Shown piece after piece: positions 24,277 to 32,322 of a DNA stretch of 40,938 bases; positions within the stretch are counted from its first letter, which is position 1, and the number at the start of each line of letters is the position of its first letter. The translations under genes and the position numbers were made by a program. Source of the stretch: a virus. The stretch covers positions 1 to 40,938 of IMG/VR virus record IMGVR_UViG_3300010354_000200. One strand, 5' to 3'. The notes beneath the pieces were generated by a model, which searched no databases, was not told where the DNA came from, and saw only the letters and a list, made by a program, of their open reading frames with translations.

Positions 24277-24896
24277 GATTACTAGAAATAAAAAAGCCTC
24301 GAGTAATAGTTGTCTATGGTGGCGGCTTTCAACCCTTTCACGAAGGACACATGAGCAGCTATAGGCAAGCCAAAGCAGCATTTCCCAGTGCCGATTTCTT
24401 TGTTGCTGCTAGTAATGTAACTACTGAGCGTCCATTTCAGTTTGCTGAAAAACAATTTCTAGCTAAACAAGCAGGTGTTACTGATCCTTTTGTTCAAGTA
24501 GGCACTACAAGTTATGTTAATGATGCTGGCCGTAAAGTAACTAGTACACCATTAAATCCTTTAGAAATTTTACAAGGCTATAATCCTGATAGAGACATAT
24601 TAGTTATCGTTCGCAGCGAGCGTGATCCTATGAAAACCACTGCTACCAGTTATTATCAGCCATGGACTGGTGAAGATACCGCTCAACCATTCGGTCAACA
24701 TGCTTACATTTATGTAACTAAGAAACATGATTTTAAAATCTGTAACCGGGGTGTATGTAGTGGCAGCGAAGTTAGAAAGATATACGGCGATGCTGATGAT
24801 AAAGAGAAGGCAAAAATTCTCAAAGACTTATATCCTAACAGCAGTCAACAAAAAAGAATTAAACAAATATTTGATCGTAGACTAGGAACAGCCTGA
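24273..24896 (+). CDS. HxGH nucleotidyltransferase (NMNAT/PPAT-like)
   Basis: 207 residues, overlapping the ligase-like gene by ATGA. VVYGGGFQPFHEGHMSSY (14-31) is the nucleotide-binding start with HxGH (23-26). CSGSEVRKIYG (near 161-171) stands where the family has ISxTxxR. The core is that of adenylyl- or cytidylyltransferases such as NMN or pantetheine-phosphate adenylyltransferase. The N-terminus MRLLEIKKPR is the cassette type. Pairing with a ligase-like enzyme suggests nucleotide or NAD chemistry, but the substrate is not evident. Confidence 0.78.
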   Translation: MRLLEIKKPRVIVVYGGGFQPFHEGHMSSYRQAKAAFPSADFFVAASNVTTERPFQFAEKQFLAKQAGVTDPFVQVGTTSYVNDAGRKVTSTPLNPLEILQGYNPDRDILVIVRSERDPMKTTATSYYQPWTGEDTAQPFGQHAYIYVTKKHDFKICNRGVCSGSEVRKIYGDADDKEKAKILKDLYPNSSQQKRIKQIFDRRLGTA

Positions 24897-26629
24897 TGAA
24901 ATACCGTGAAATATTAGAACAAGTTATTACTGAAATTAACATGAGCCCAGGCGTGTTACAGCGCCTAGCTGCCGACATTGATGCCAGAGCTGGTATGGAA
25001 TTTGAAATGATTATTCCCGATGCTGGCGGCGATGAAGATTTTGAATCAGAACCTGACTATGATCAAGACGAACGCATTCGTCGACTTGACGACATAAGAC
25101 AATTTTTCTACGACGGCAATTTCAACGGGCGTAGAGATGTTGAACGCTTAATGGATGAAATTTGGCAAGACTACGAAAGCAGTGATTGGCTCAGCGAAAA
25201 GAAACAAGAAGAATGGGATGAAGTAACAGTAGATCACATAAGAGATTTAGTCAGTCGTGACTATGAAGAAGAATTTAAAGAACAAGCTGAAGAAGAGGCC
25301 AAAAAACAAGCCCCGGAGTTTGGTATGAATGACGAAGAACTCAGGGATGCCATTGAACAGCGTTTTAAACAATTAATCAATGACAAAGTAGAAGAAATCC
25401 TAGGCGATGGCGGCAAGGAATATGATGACGCCTTTGATGAGTGGGAAAACGAACAGTGGCTAGAAACTTACAACGACGATGACATGTTCACTGACTGGCT
25501 AGACAGCGAAGGCATCACTCATATGAGCGAAATCGCATCCAGATATGAAATAACCTGGCCGCACTGGACCGAAGGCGGCGAAGAAGGCGAAGTTGATGTA
25601 GAACAAGTGGCAGACGAGTTTGGATCATTTATTGGTAGGCCAGTAAATTACAGTCGCAACTATCACGGTGCCAAAAGAACTACAGATGGCTATTCAGTTG
25701 AACCTGACAGTAGCCTAAGTCCAGACGATCAGCGTGACGGCGGTTTAGAATTTATTAGTCCTCCACTACCTGTTAACGAAATGTTCAGCGACTTGGAAAA
25801 AGTCTACAAGTGGGCAAAGCGTACAGGTGCTTATACCAATGACAGCACTGGCCTACATATCAATGTCAGCGTTCCCGGTTGGGATGGTGACTTAAACAAG
25901 CTAGACTATGTTAAGCTAGCACTATTGCTAGGTGACGAATATGTCCTACAAGATTTTGGTCGTGCTGGTAATACCTATGCCAAGAGTGCTTTACAAATAG
26001 TTAAAAGTCATATTCAACAACGACCCGAAGATGCCGGTGCTTTATTACAGCAAATGAAACGACATTTGAATACCGCTGCTGCCAAAAGCATACACACAGG
26101 TGTCACTAACAAGTATACCAGTATCAATGTCAAAGGTGGCTACATAGAATTCCGTAGTCCGGGTGGCGATTGGCTAAACGAAGATATCGAAAAGATCAAA
26201 ACTACTCTGTTACGATTTGTAGTAGCTATGGATGCTGCTGTTAATGAAGAAAAATATAAAGATGAATACGCTAAGAAACTTTATAAGTTATTAGCCCCTA
26301 GCAATGACAGCAGCGATACGCTACAATACTTTGCTAAGTTTAGTGCCGGCGAACTACCCAGGTCAGCATTGGCCAGCTTTGTTCGTCAAGCACAGCTACA
26401 GCGTAACTTGAAGAAAGGTCCTACTGGTGCCAAGTATTGGTGGGAAGTCAGCAAGTCAGACAGTTATGCCAGTATCGAAGTCGTGGCCACTAACAAAGAA
26501 GAAGCCATTGAACTCGCCCGCGGCGAATACCCAAGCTGGCGTTATTCTACAAACATCGTTGCTAAACCCTTAAGACCCTACGACAGTTCACCAATAAAAG
26601 CCACAGCCGGTGCTCCGCAAAGGATTTAA
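24896..26629 (+). CDS. Amidoligase-like protein with acidic N-terminal region
   Basis: 577 residues. It starts MKYREILEQVITEINMSPG; two L/I-x-E sites occur within 14 residues. AGMEFEMIIPD (about 32-42) followed, much later, by TGLHINVSVPGW (about 315-326) and YIEFRSPGGDWL (about 418-429) resemble the amidoligase (COOH-NH2 ligase, glutamine-synthetase-like fold) pattern of G-x-E-x-E, G-x-H-x-x and E-F-R. The region between about 45 and 260 is extremely acidic. A C-terminal segment (about 515-555) may be a separate small domain. Proposed activity: ATP-dependent peptide-bond formation on an unknown substrate. Confidence 0.65.
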   Translation: MKYREILEQVITEINMSPGVLQRLAADIDARAGMEFEMIIPDAGGDEDFESEPDYDQDERIRRLDDIRQFFYDGNFNGRRDVERLMDEIWQDYESSDWLSEKKQEEWDEVTVDHIRDLVSRDYEEEFKEQAEEEAKKQAPEFGMNDEELRDAIEQRFKQLINDKVEEILGDGGKEYDDAFDEWENEQWLETYNDDDMFTDWLDSEGITHMSEIASRYEITWPHWTEGGEEGEVDVEQVADEFGSFIGRPVNYSRNYHGAKRTTDGYSVEPDSSLSPDDQRDGGLEFISPPLPVNEMFSDLEKVYKWAKRTGAYTNDSTGLHINVSVPGWDGDLNKLDYVKLALLLGDEYVLQDFGRAGNTYAKSALQIVKSHIQQRPEDAGALLQQMKRHLNTAAAKSIHTGVTNKYTSINVKGGYIEFRSPGGDWLNEDIEKIKTTLLRFVVAMDAAVNEEKYKDEYAKKLYKLLAPSNDSSDTLQYFAKFSAGELPRSALASFVRQAQLQRNLKKGPTGAKYWWEVSKSDSYASIEVVATNKEEAIELARGEYPSWRYSTNIVAKPLRPYDSSPIKATAGAPQRI

Positions 26630-26630
26630 T

Positions 26631-26819
26631 ATGAAAATCAACGAAATAGACTTAAACAAAGCCAAAGTTCAAAAGGTAACTCGCAAGCGTGCTGATGATT
26701 CTACAGAAGTTAGATATCATGTTAAAGACAGTGACGGTGTTACTGTAAAAATATTTGACGACGCGGCTGTGGCTAAGAAGTATCTCAGCGACCATAGATT
26801 TGAATTAAACAAAGATTAA
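26631..26819 (+). CDS. Small basic protein of the cassette
   Basis: 62 residues from the ATG at 26631, which has AAAGGA upstream; an earlier in-frame start inside the previous gene is less likely. The N-terminus MKINEIDLNKAKVQKV is of the cassette type. The rest alternates basic and acidic residues and ends FDDAAVAKKYLSDHRFELNKD. No known domain is recognised. It may be a packaged peptide or a small partner of the amidoligase-like protein. Confidence 0.6.
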   Translation: MKINEIDLNKAKVQKVTRKRADDSTEVRYHVKDSDGVTVKIFDDAAVAKKYLSDHRFELNKD

Positions 26820-26820
26820 T

Positions 26821-27009
26821 ATGAAAAGAATACACCTACTAGTAGCTTCTCTAGCTGTGTCAGCTAGTTTCTTTGTGGGTTTAATTATTGGTATGATTGC
26901 CATGAGAGATTTTATGGCTGAAGAATTTATTGTTATTGATCCTGCTAAATTGCAACAGTATCAACAAATACAACATCAACAGACTAGACCGCAGGGACTA
27001 ACAGCATGA
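26821..27009 (+). CDS. Small single-span membrane protein
   Basis: 62 residues with one hydrophobic segment at about 6-28 (LLVASLAVSASFFVGLIIGM), flanked by KR at the N-terminal side. The remainder is a glutamine-rich tail (QQYQQIQHQQ). It lacks the cassette N-terminal pattern, so it is unlikely to be packaged like its neighbours. It overlaps the next gene by ATGA. The function is unknown; an inner-membrane anchor is all that can be said. Confidence 0.6.
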   Translation: MKRIHLLVASLAVSASFFVGLIIGMIAMRDFMAEEFIVIDPAKLQQYQQIQHQQTRPQGLTA

Positions 27010-28247
27010 GATTGTTGGAAGTTAAGCAAGGACTAGCACTAACTATCTTCGATATCGACGATACGCTATTCCACACCACCGCCCAAATCAAAGTAATCAA
27101 GAACGGGCAAATTGTTCGTAGTTTAACTAACCAAGAGTTCAACAACTACGAACTACAGCCAGGTGAAGAATATGACTTCGGTGAATTCCGCAGTGCTGAA
27201 AAGTTTAATAAAGAAAGCCAACCTATTCGTCCTATGATTGCTAAACTAAAAGCAATCTTAAACAATGCTGGTGACAGCCGAGTAATTATGCTAACTGCTC
27301 GTGCTGATTTCGACGATAAAGAAAAGTTTCTAAGCACCTTTAAGAAGTATGGTATTGACATGAGCCGTGTGCATGTACATCGTGCTGGCAACTTGCCAGG
27401 GGATGAAAACCCTGCTTACAAAAAAGCAGTATGGGTTCGCAAGTATCTAAATACAGGAAAATATAACCGTGTTAGATTGTATGATGACAGCAAGACAAAT
27501 TTAACAGTTTTTAAAGCATTGGAAAAAGAATATCCCAATGTCAAATTTGAAGCATACTATGTTGGACCCGAAGGTCAAGCCACAGTACATGAACAAGAAG
27601 TATTCGAAGACTACGATACTATTGAGCAAACACTAAGAGCGGCAGGTTATGAAGAACTAGGCAGCGGCGCAGATGCTACAGTATGGTCTAAAGATGCCGG
27701 ATCAGTTATAAAAATTATTGTTCCCGAGGAAGAAGGAGCGTTATCAGCAGCAGCTGAAACATTTAAAAAGTTCTATGAATTCTGTATGCAACATCAAGAT
27801 GTTGAATGCTTGCCAAAATTTATTCCTATACAGGGAAAACATTATACTACATTCAAAATTAATGACGAAGAATTTTTACAAATCAGCATGGAAAGACTGT
27901 ATCCATTCAAGTCCGGTTCATTAAATGAAGGCATAGTATATTTGTTTAGTGATTATGCTACTAAGAAAATGCCATGGGAACAAGTAAAGTCTGAACTTAG
28001 TCAACCAAAGACATGGCATGATACAGAATACTTTAGCAGAAGTGCTAATCAGTTTGCCTTAAAGATGTCCGGTCTTAAAGGTATGGCCGAAGCTAAACTA
28101 TCATTGCTATATACTGTTATGACATTATTGTACCATACAGGTCGTATCAATAAACTAGGCTGGGACTTACACACTGAAAATGCTATGCAGCGTCAAGACG
28201 GAACAATAGTTATTATTGATCCTTGGTTTAATTCGGAGAAGGACTAA
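27006..28247 (+). CDS. HAD phosphatase-kinase-like fusion
   Basis: 413 residues. Residues about 10-190 form a HAD domain: IFDIDDTLF (nucleophile Asp16, acid Asp18), LTARADF (motif II) and RLYDDSKTN near 158 (motif IV Asp pair). This resembles the phosphatase half of polynucleotide kinase-phosphatase. Residues about 205-413 resemble a protein-kinase/aminoglycoside-phosphotransferase fold: LGSGADATVW (near 219, glycine loop), VIKII (lysine), GWDLHTENAM (near 386, catalytic Asp and Asn) and IIDPW (metal Asp). The N-terminus MRLLEVKQG is of the cassette type. A kinase and phosphatase in one chain could modify a host target reversibly; that is inference. Confidence 0.75.
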   Translation: MRLLEVKQGLALTIFDIDDTLFHTTAQIKVIKNGQIVRSLTNQEFNNYELQPGEEYDFGEFRSAEKFNKESQPIRPMIAKLKAILNNAGDSRVIMLTARADFDDKEKFLSTFKKYGIDMSRVHVHRAGNLPGDENPAYKKAVWVRKYLNTGKYNRVRLYDDSKTNLTVFKALEKEYPNVKFEAYYVGPEGQATVHEQEVFEDYDTIEQTLRAAGYEELGSGADATVWSKDAGSVIKIIVPEEEGALSAAAETFKKFYEFCMQHQDVECLPKFIPIQGKHYTTFKINDEEFLQISMERLYPFKSGSLNEGIVYLFSDYATKKMPWEQVKSELSQPKTWHDTEYFSRSANQFALKMSGLKGMAEAKLSLLYTVMTLLYHTGRINKLGWDLHTENAMQRQDGTIVIIDPWFNSEKD

Positions 28248-28248
28248 C

Positions 28249-28890
28249 ATGAGATTCGACGAATTTATCAACGGAGCAAAACAGCCAGTAAAGCCTGAAC
28301 AGTTTACTGACATGGAACGGGCTATTATGGAAGGTGGCGGCAGTTTACCAGAAACACCTGCGGCACCAAGAACTAGTGCCCTTAGACAAGTTATAGCAGA
28401 AGACACGGAAGAAAAATATAATGGCATGATCATGTCAATCGCGGAGGGCGAAGACGGATTCAAACTCACAGCTAAAACACCAGATGGACAAAAATTAGGC
28501 TTCGTTGAATTTTCTTTTGATACTGAAGGTACAATACGAGCAGAAGAACTAGAAGTGTTTGAAAAATATCGTGGTCAGGGCATTGGTAAAGCCATGTATG
28601 ATTATGTAAAAAGTCTGGGATATAAAATTGCCAGGAGCAGCGAACAAACTCCTGACGGTGCAAAGTTTTGGGATAAGTATAAACCAGGCCAAAGAATCTG
28701 GGAACAAGATATAGAAGAAAACTTTGCTGATGGTAAGGTTAAGGGTAAAAGTCGCCCCGGTAGAGTAAAGCGTGCCGGTGCTAGTTGTAGTGGATCTGTT
28801 ACTGACTTGCGAGCAAAGGCCAGCAAGTACGGCGGCGAAAAGGGTAAAATGTATCATTGGTGTGCTAACATGAAGGGCGGCAAAAAATGA
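28249..28890 (+). CDS. GNAT acetyltransferase with Cys-pair C-terminal module
   Basis: 213 residues from the ATG at 28249 (RBS GGAGAAGG); an ATG 33 bases upstream lies inside the previous gene. The N-terminus MRFDEFING is of the cassette type, with IME|G and IAE|D further on. The middle (about 60-140) is a GNAT fold: VEFSFDTEGTIRAEELEV, then EKYRGQGIGKAMYDYVKSLG with the R/Q-x-x-G-x-G/A acetyl-CoA loop. The C-terminus is basic, GRVKRAGASC...YHWCANMKGGKK, with two cysteines. It probably acetylates a protein or small molecule. The tail could bind nucleic acid. Confidence 0.78.
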   Translation: MRFDEFINGAKQPVKPEQFTDMERAIMEGGGSLPETPAAPRTSALRQVIAEDTEEKYNGMIMSIAEGEDGFKLTAKTPDGQKLGFVEFSFDTEGTIRAEELEVFEKYRGQGIGKAMYDYVKSLGYKIARSSEQTPDGAKFWDKYKPGQRIWEQDIEENFADGKVKGKSRPGRVKRAGASCSGSVTDLRAKASKYGGEKGKMYHWCANMKGGKK

Positions 28891-29450
28891 AAGTCGCAGA
28901 GATTGTTGTCGAAGCCAAAGTTCCGTCAGTTAGAGATCAAATCATTGCTGATGTAAAAAAGCATGGCGGCGATGTTAACGAATACTTCGTGCGTTTTACT
29001 AGCATGGACAAACTGGGATTTAGTGCTGGGCAAACTTTCGGGCAAACACCCGATGTCGATGATCCTAAATTTGATGTAGACTACATTGGGACTGGAACAG
29101 GTCGTAGAGCACTTTGGTTTTATCCATTGTCTACTTACTTAAAAGACAAACAAGTTTATGCCAGCGAACAGCCTTATGTCTGGTTAGTTAAATTAAAACC
29201 CGATGCTTGGCTACAAACTGTAAAGCGTGGCGATAATCAAGTTATACCAGCACCGCAGGGTAAACAGCGTGTAGGAATATTACGCAAAAGTTCGCCTCCT
29301 GCTGCTATATTTTTTAAGCCTGGCTATGATGTTGTGGGCAAATACTATGATTACGCAGGGCAACATCAGCGTCATGGGCAAGTAAAAGGGGCTCCTAAAA
29401 AGCCGGGTATAGTTTCAAAGCTGTTAGGTATGCTCAGTAAAGGTAAATAA
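28887..29450 (+). CDS. Cassette protein, unknown enzyme-like domain
   Basis: 187 residues, ATGA overlap with the acetyltransferase gene. The N-terminus MKVAEIVVE|A closely follows the capsid-targeting pattern. The body is a single compact domain: EYFVRFTSMDKLGFSAG, GTGRRALWFYPLSTYL and PYVWLVKLKPDAWLQ. I considered an ADP-ribosyltransferase-like fold (T4 packages Alt, an ADP-ribosyltransferase), because the R...YPL...YVWLV layout looks loosely similar, but I cannot point to the R-S-E or H-Y-E triad. The C-terminus is basic (KKPGIVSKLLGMLSKGK). Confidence 0.6.
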   Translation: MKVAEIVVEAKVPSVRDQIIADVKKHGGDVNEYFVRFTSMDKLGFSAGQTFGQTPDVDDPKFDVDYIGTGTGRRALWFYPLSTYLKDKQVYASEQPYVWLVKLKPDAWLQTVKRGDNQVIPAPQGKQRVGILRKSSPPAAIFFKPGYDVVGKYYDYAGQHQRHGQVKGAPKKPGIVSKLLGMLSKGK

Positions 29451-29456
29451 TATATT

Positions 29457-30812
29457 ATGCGATTACTAGAACTTAAATCATTAGTAGAGGCTTCTGGCTT
29501 AACTGCCAAGGAATTTTCTAAATATGTAGGCGATGTAAAAAAAGATCGAGTGCCTGTCTTTTTAAGCAAAGTCGATCGCGGAAGTCCTTTTGAATTAGTT
29601 GCCGGCGGAACTGTTGTAATTGATAGATCAGAATTACCAAGGTTAAAAAAGCTGTTTGCAGCAGGGGACTTCGACTTAGTGGGCAAAATCAAAACTGTCG
29701 GCGGTGGCACCATAGTTCTTGGTAAATTAAAGAAAACGGGCGAGTTCGGTGGATTAACTGATGCTGGTGCAGAAAAGCTAGCTAATCGAGGTGAAGTTGC
29801 TGAAGGCATCATGGGAGCAGGATTATTTGCTAAACTTGCTGCTCGATCTGGCGGACGCATCAATATTGTAGGACCGGACGAGATATGGGCCGTAATCGAT
29901 CAACTTCGTGTGAGCGGAGATAATGAATATTCTACTACTAAGCGAGATGCTGGTAAAGTGGTAGTAAATGACAGCATTATTTTTACTCTAAAATTAAAAG
30001 AGGGACCTTACAAAGATCTAATGAATCCTGCAAAGCGAAGCTTAATGGATGATTTAGTACAAAGTGTAGTTGAATTTTCAAACAGTCCCGATGCAGAAGA
30101 ATACAGCAAATATTTTTACTTAAACGGCAAGCCTGATATTATTAATGTTATAGCCGACGGCGTTAGTGAAGAAACAACTAGCAAAGTAGATGTTAAGGTA
30201 ATAGTAACAGATCCTAAAACCGGAAAAAAATCAACTCGTGTACTTAATTTAAGCTTAAAGGCCGGCGCTGATCAATTTGGACAAGTAGGTGGTGGCAAGG
30301 CCGCAGTTGAAGGTTCACAATTTGAAAGTCAAAGAACTCTGTGGTCTCACTTTGGTATTAATGTAGATAGCTTAAAAGATGACTTCGAAAGAATCCGTCA
30401 GGACTCTGGCTTATTCAAGGCCGTAGCTATGATGTATATTAATGCTAATAGTATGTTTAGCGAACTGCTAAGTGGTGATTACGATGAAGAAGAATACTTG
30501 TACCTCAAAGATTTTGTAAAGGCTATTAATTATTTTGCCACCTTAAATGTGCCTGGTATTTTGTTAGTAACTTTAGAAAAAGGCACCTACGATGTATTAA
30601 ATTTTGACCTACTCGAAGACAAACTTAAGAGTATTAATTTAGATAGTAGATTTAGAGAAACGCTAACAAATCCTCAAATTGAAATATTTGATAAGAACAC
30701 AGGAGCTACTCTAATACAAATTCGTGCTAAAATTGAAGGTGGCACATATCTAAGAAACTACATTGAAAAAGGACCCCTAATGTCCAAGTTAATCAGTGTA
30801 AAGCGTTCCTAA
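29457..30812 (+). CDS. Cassette protein, possible PD-(D/E)xK-like nuclease
   Basis: 451 residues. The N-terminus MRLLELKSLVE|A fits the L-x-E pattern. About residues 235-285, SKVDVKVIVTDPKTGKK, then TRVLNLSLKAGADQFGQVGG resembles the two metal-binding strands of restriction-type nucleases: an Asp in the first and S-L-K in place of E-x-K in the second. A long helical C-terminal part follows, with REKL-like charged segments, ending KLISVKRS. If active it would cut DNA in the host early in infection. The assignment is weak; the change from E-x-K to S-x-K is the main doubt. Confidence 0.55.
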   Translation: MRLLELKSLVEASGLTAKEFSKYVGDVKKDRVPVFLSKVDRGSPFELVAGGTVVIDRSELPRLKKLFAAGDFDLVGKIKTVGGGTIVLGKLKKTGEFGGLTDAGAEKLANRGEVAEGIMGAGLFAKLAARSGGRINIVGPDEIWAVIDQLRVSGDNEYSTTKRDAGKVVVNDSIIFTLKLKEGPYKDLMNPAKRSLMDDLVQSVVEFSNSPDAEEYSKYFYLNGKPDIINVIADGVSEETTSKVDVKVIVTDPKTGKKSTRVLNLSLKAGADQFGQVGGGKAAVEGSQFESQRTLWSHFGINVDSLKDDFERIRQDSGLFKAVAMMYINANSMFSELLSGDYDEEEYLYLKDFVKAINYFATLNVPGILLVTLEKGTYDVLNFDLLEDKLKSINLDSRFRETLTNPQIEIFDKNTGATLIQIRAKIEGGTYLRNYIEKGPLMSKLISVKRS

Positions 30813-30839
30813 ATTTTAAAATAAATCGACACAAAATGA

Positions 30840-30846
30840 CTAAATA
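30840..30846 (+). promoter_or_regulatory. CTAAATA element just before a start codon
   Basis: GACTAAATAATAC ends directly before the ATG at 30852; five bases separate the element from the start codon. It is in the only gap of the 22999-35144 block with room for a promoter (30813-30851). A transcript from it would have almost no leader. Confidence 0.4.
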
Positions 30847-30851
30847 ATACT

Positions 30852-31142
30852 ATGAAAATAGTAGACCTTATTGTGGAAGACGCAGGCGGCATGGGAGCAG
30901 GCAGTGTAGCTGCTGTAGCCATGCCTTTTGTACGAGCACATCGTAAAAGAACAACTCGCGGTATGCGTAAAGAAAGCGGGAACGAAATACTACGCCGCGT
31001 ACCTTACAACAACATCGCCGAAGAACTATATGCTGCACTAGAAGAAAAGTGGAGCGAAAAATACAAGCGTAGCATCAACTGCGACAATCCCAAAGGATTC
31101 AGCCAGCGTGCTCATTGCCAAGGAAAGAAAAAACATGGATAA
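30852..31142 (+). CDS. Small basic cassette protein with Cys pair
   Basis: 96 residues. The N-terminus MKIVDLIVE|D fits the I-x-E rule. A glycine-alanine segment (AGGMGAGSVAAVAMPFV) follows, then a very basic body (RAHRKRTTRGMRK). The C-terminus is KRSINCDNPKGFSQRAHCQGKKK: two cysteines in a basic context. I recall similar tails in uncharacterised T4-like phage proteins. With high positive charge and small size it resembles T4 internal proteins IPI-IPIII. No enzyme motif is present. Confidence 0.65.
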   Translation: MKIVDLIVEDAGGMGAGSVAAVAMPFVRAHRKRTTRGMRKESGNEILRRVPYNNIAEELYAALEEKWSEKYKRSINCDNPKGFSQRAHCQGKKKHG

Positions 31143-32319
31143 AACTAAAGCCCGTAAAATGTATGAACTTGCTGATCGTTTAAGCAAGGTAGATACCAGC
31201 AAACTAAATGAGCAACAGCTAGTTGAACACACTGGCATGATTAAGCGTTTAGGTGAAGAACTAAAGGCAATGAGAGGTGTGGCGGAAGCAGCCGATAATG
31301 TAGACGAACGAGCAACAGAAAATACTGCATATAGATTTGTAGATATGTTAGCAAATACAGATGTGGGTCGTGCCGCTAGAAATCTAACACATCAAGGTAA
31401 ATTGGGGAAACGCCAAAACAATTATGTTACTATCACACCACAAGGCACGGCTCAATTTTCTATACCATTTCAAGTAATGGGAAGCGATGACCAAGCAGTT
31501 GCTAATAGTAAAAATTACAAAAGTCTTAACAATTTGTTTATGCAACTCATGTGGCCAAAACGCCAAAAAGAAGGCTGGTTTGTATCACAACCACGAACTA
31601 CACAGCACGGTGGTGCAGATGAGCAAGGATTTACTATACACACATTTGATTTTACTATGTATAAGCCGGCTGGCGGGCAAGGTGTGGCGGAAGCAAGAGA
31701 TACTGGCAACGACATAGATGATATTGTAGAAGATTACCTAGACTATCTCGAGCAACATGGCGGCTTTGACTATCCTACCCGTGAAGAAGAAAAAGCTTCT
31801 ATTATGGCAGACATAGAAAGCGGCGCTTTGCACCCTGACGAATTAGAATATGCTATGTCAGGCAACAATGATATGAATGAAGCGCCAGAAGAAGATTTAC
31901 ATACCAGCTATAATGTTGTTAAGTTAGGCGGAGCATTAAATATTGATCCACGCGGTTTGCGTATGGCCATTGCCCGCGGCATGCAGGGCAATCCAACAAG
32001 AACAGACATGATGACATTGTCAAATGCTTTCTTAAATTTACTAAAGAACAGCGACGATGCTGCTATTCAGAAATTCGCTAACTTAATTAAGAGCGGCAAT
32101 CCTCGTGCTGTTCCACAAGAAAGCACTGCTGCTGTAGCAGAAGCTAATGCCTTTGTTGACGCTATGCGTCAAGTTAAGAAGGGCGAGAAGTTTACTGTGG
32201 GCGGAAAAGAACATACAAAAACTACAAACTTCGGTGAAGGCAAAGTAGAAGAAGCAATCAGTACTGAAGCCTACGACAGACTAAAGCGAGTCTTCGACTT
32301 CAGCAACTTTAAAGGTTAA
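31135..32319 (+). CDS. Acidic modular protein with repeated VAEA sites
   Basis: 394 residues from the ATG at 31135 (AAGGAAAG upstream); the earlier in-frame start lies inside the previous gene. It lacks the usual cassette start (MDKTKARKMYEL). Three separate sites of the form G/A-VAE|A (GVAEAADN, GVAEARDT, AVAEANAF) divide the chain into modules of 60-170 residues. One module reads GDDQAVANSKNYKSLNNLF. Another, DLHTSYNVVKLGGALNIDP, resembles a helical domain. If the prohead protease accepts V-x-E, the protein would be cut into several peptides in the head. Confidence 0.6.
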   Translation: MDKTKARKMYELADRLSKVDTSKLNEQQLVEHTGMIKRLGEELKAMRGVAEAADNVDERATENTAYRFVDMLANTDVGRAARNLTHQGKLGKRQNNYVTITPQGTAQFSIPFQVMGSDDQAVANSKNYKSLNNLFMQLMWPKRQKEGWFVSQPRTTQHGGADEQGFTIHTFDFTMYKPAGGQGVAEARDTGNDIDDIVEDYLDYLEQHGGFDYPTREEEKASIMADIESGALHPDELEYAMSGNNDMNEAPEEDLHTSYNVVKLGGALNIDPRGLRMAIARGMQGNPTRTDMMTLSNAFLNLLKNSDDAAIQKFANLIKSGNPRAVPQESTAAVAEANAFVDAMRQVKKGEKFTVGGKEHTKTTNFGEGKVEEAISTEAYDRLKRVFDFSNFKG

Positions 32320-32322
32320 TAT

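Noticed and set aside
28887-29450. ADP-ribosyltransferase like T4 Alt
   Set aside because: The catalytic triad cannot be located, so the product is left as unknown.
29372-29863. Minus-strand reading frame of 163 codons
   Set aside because: It lies opposite two well-supported genes, has low-complexity composition and no ribosome binding site.
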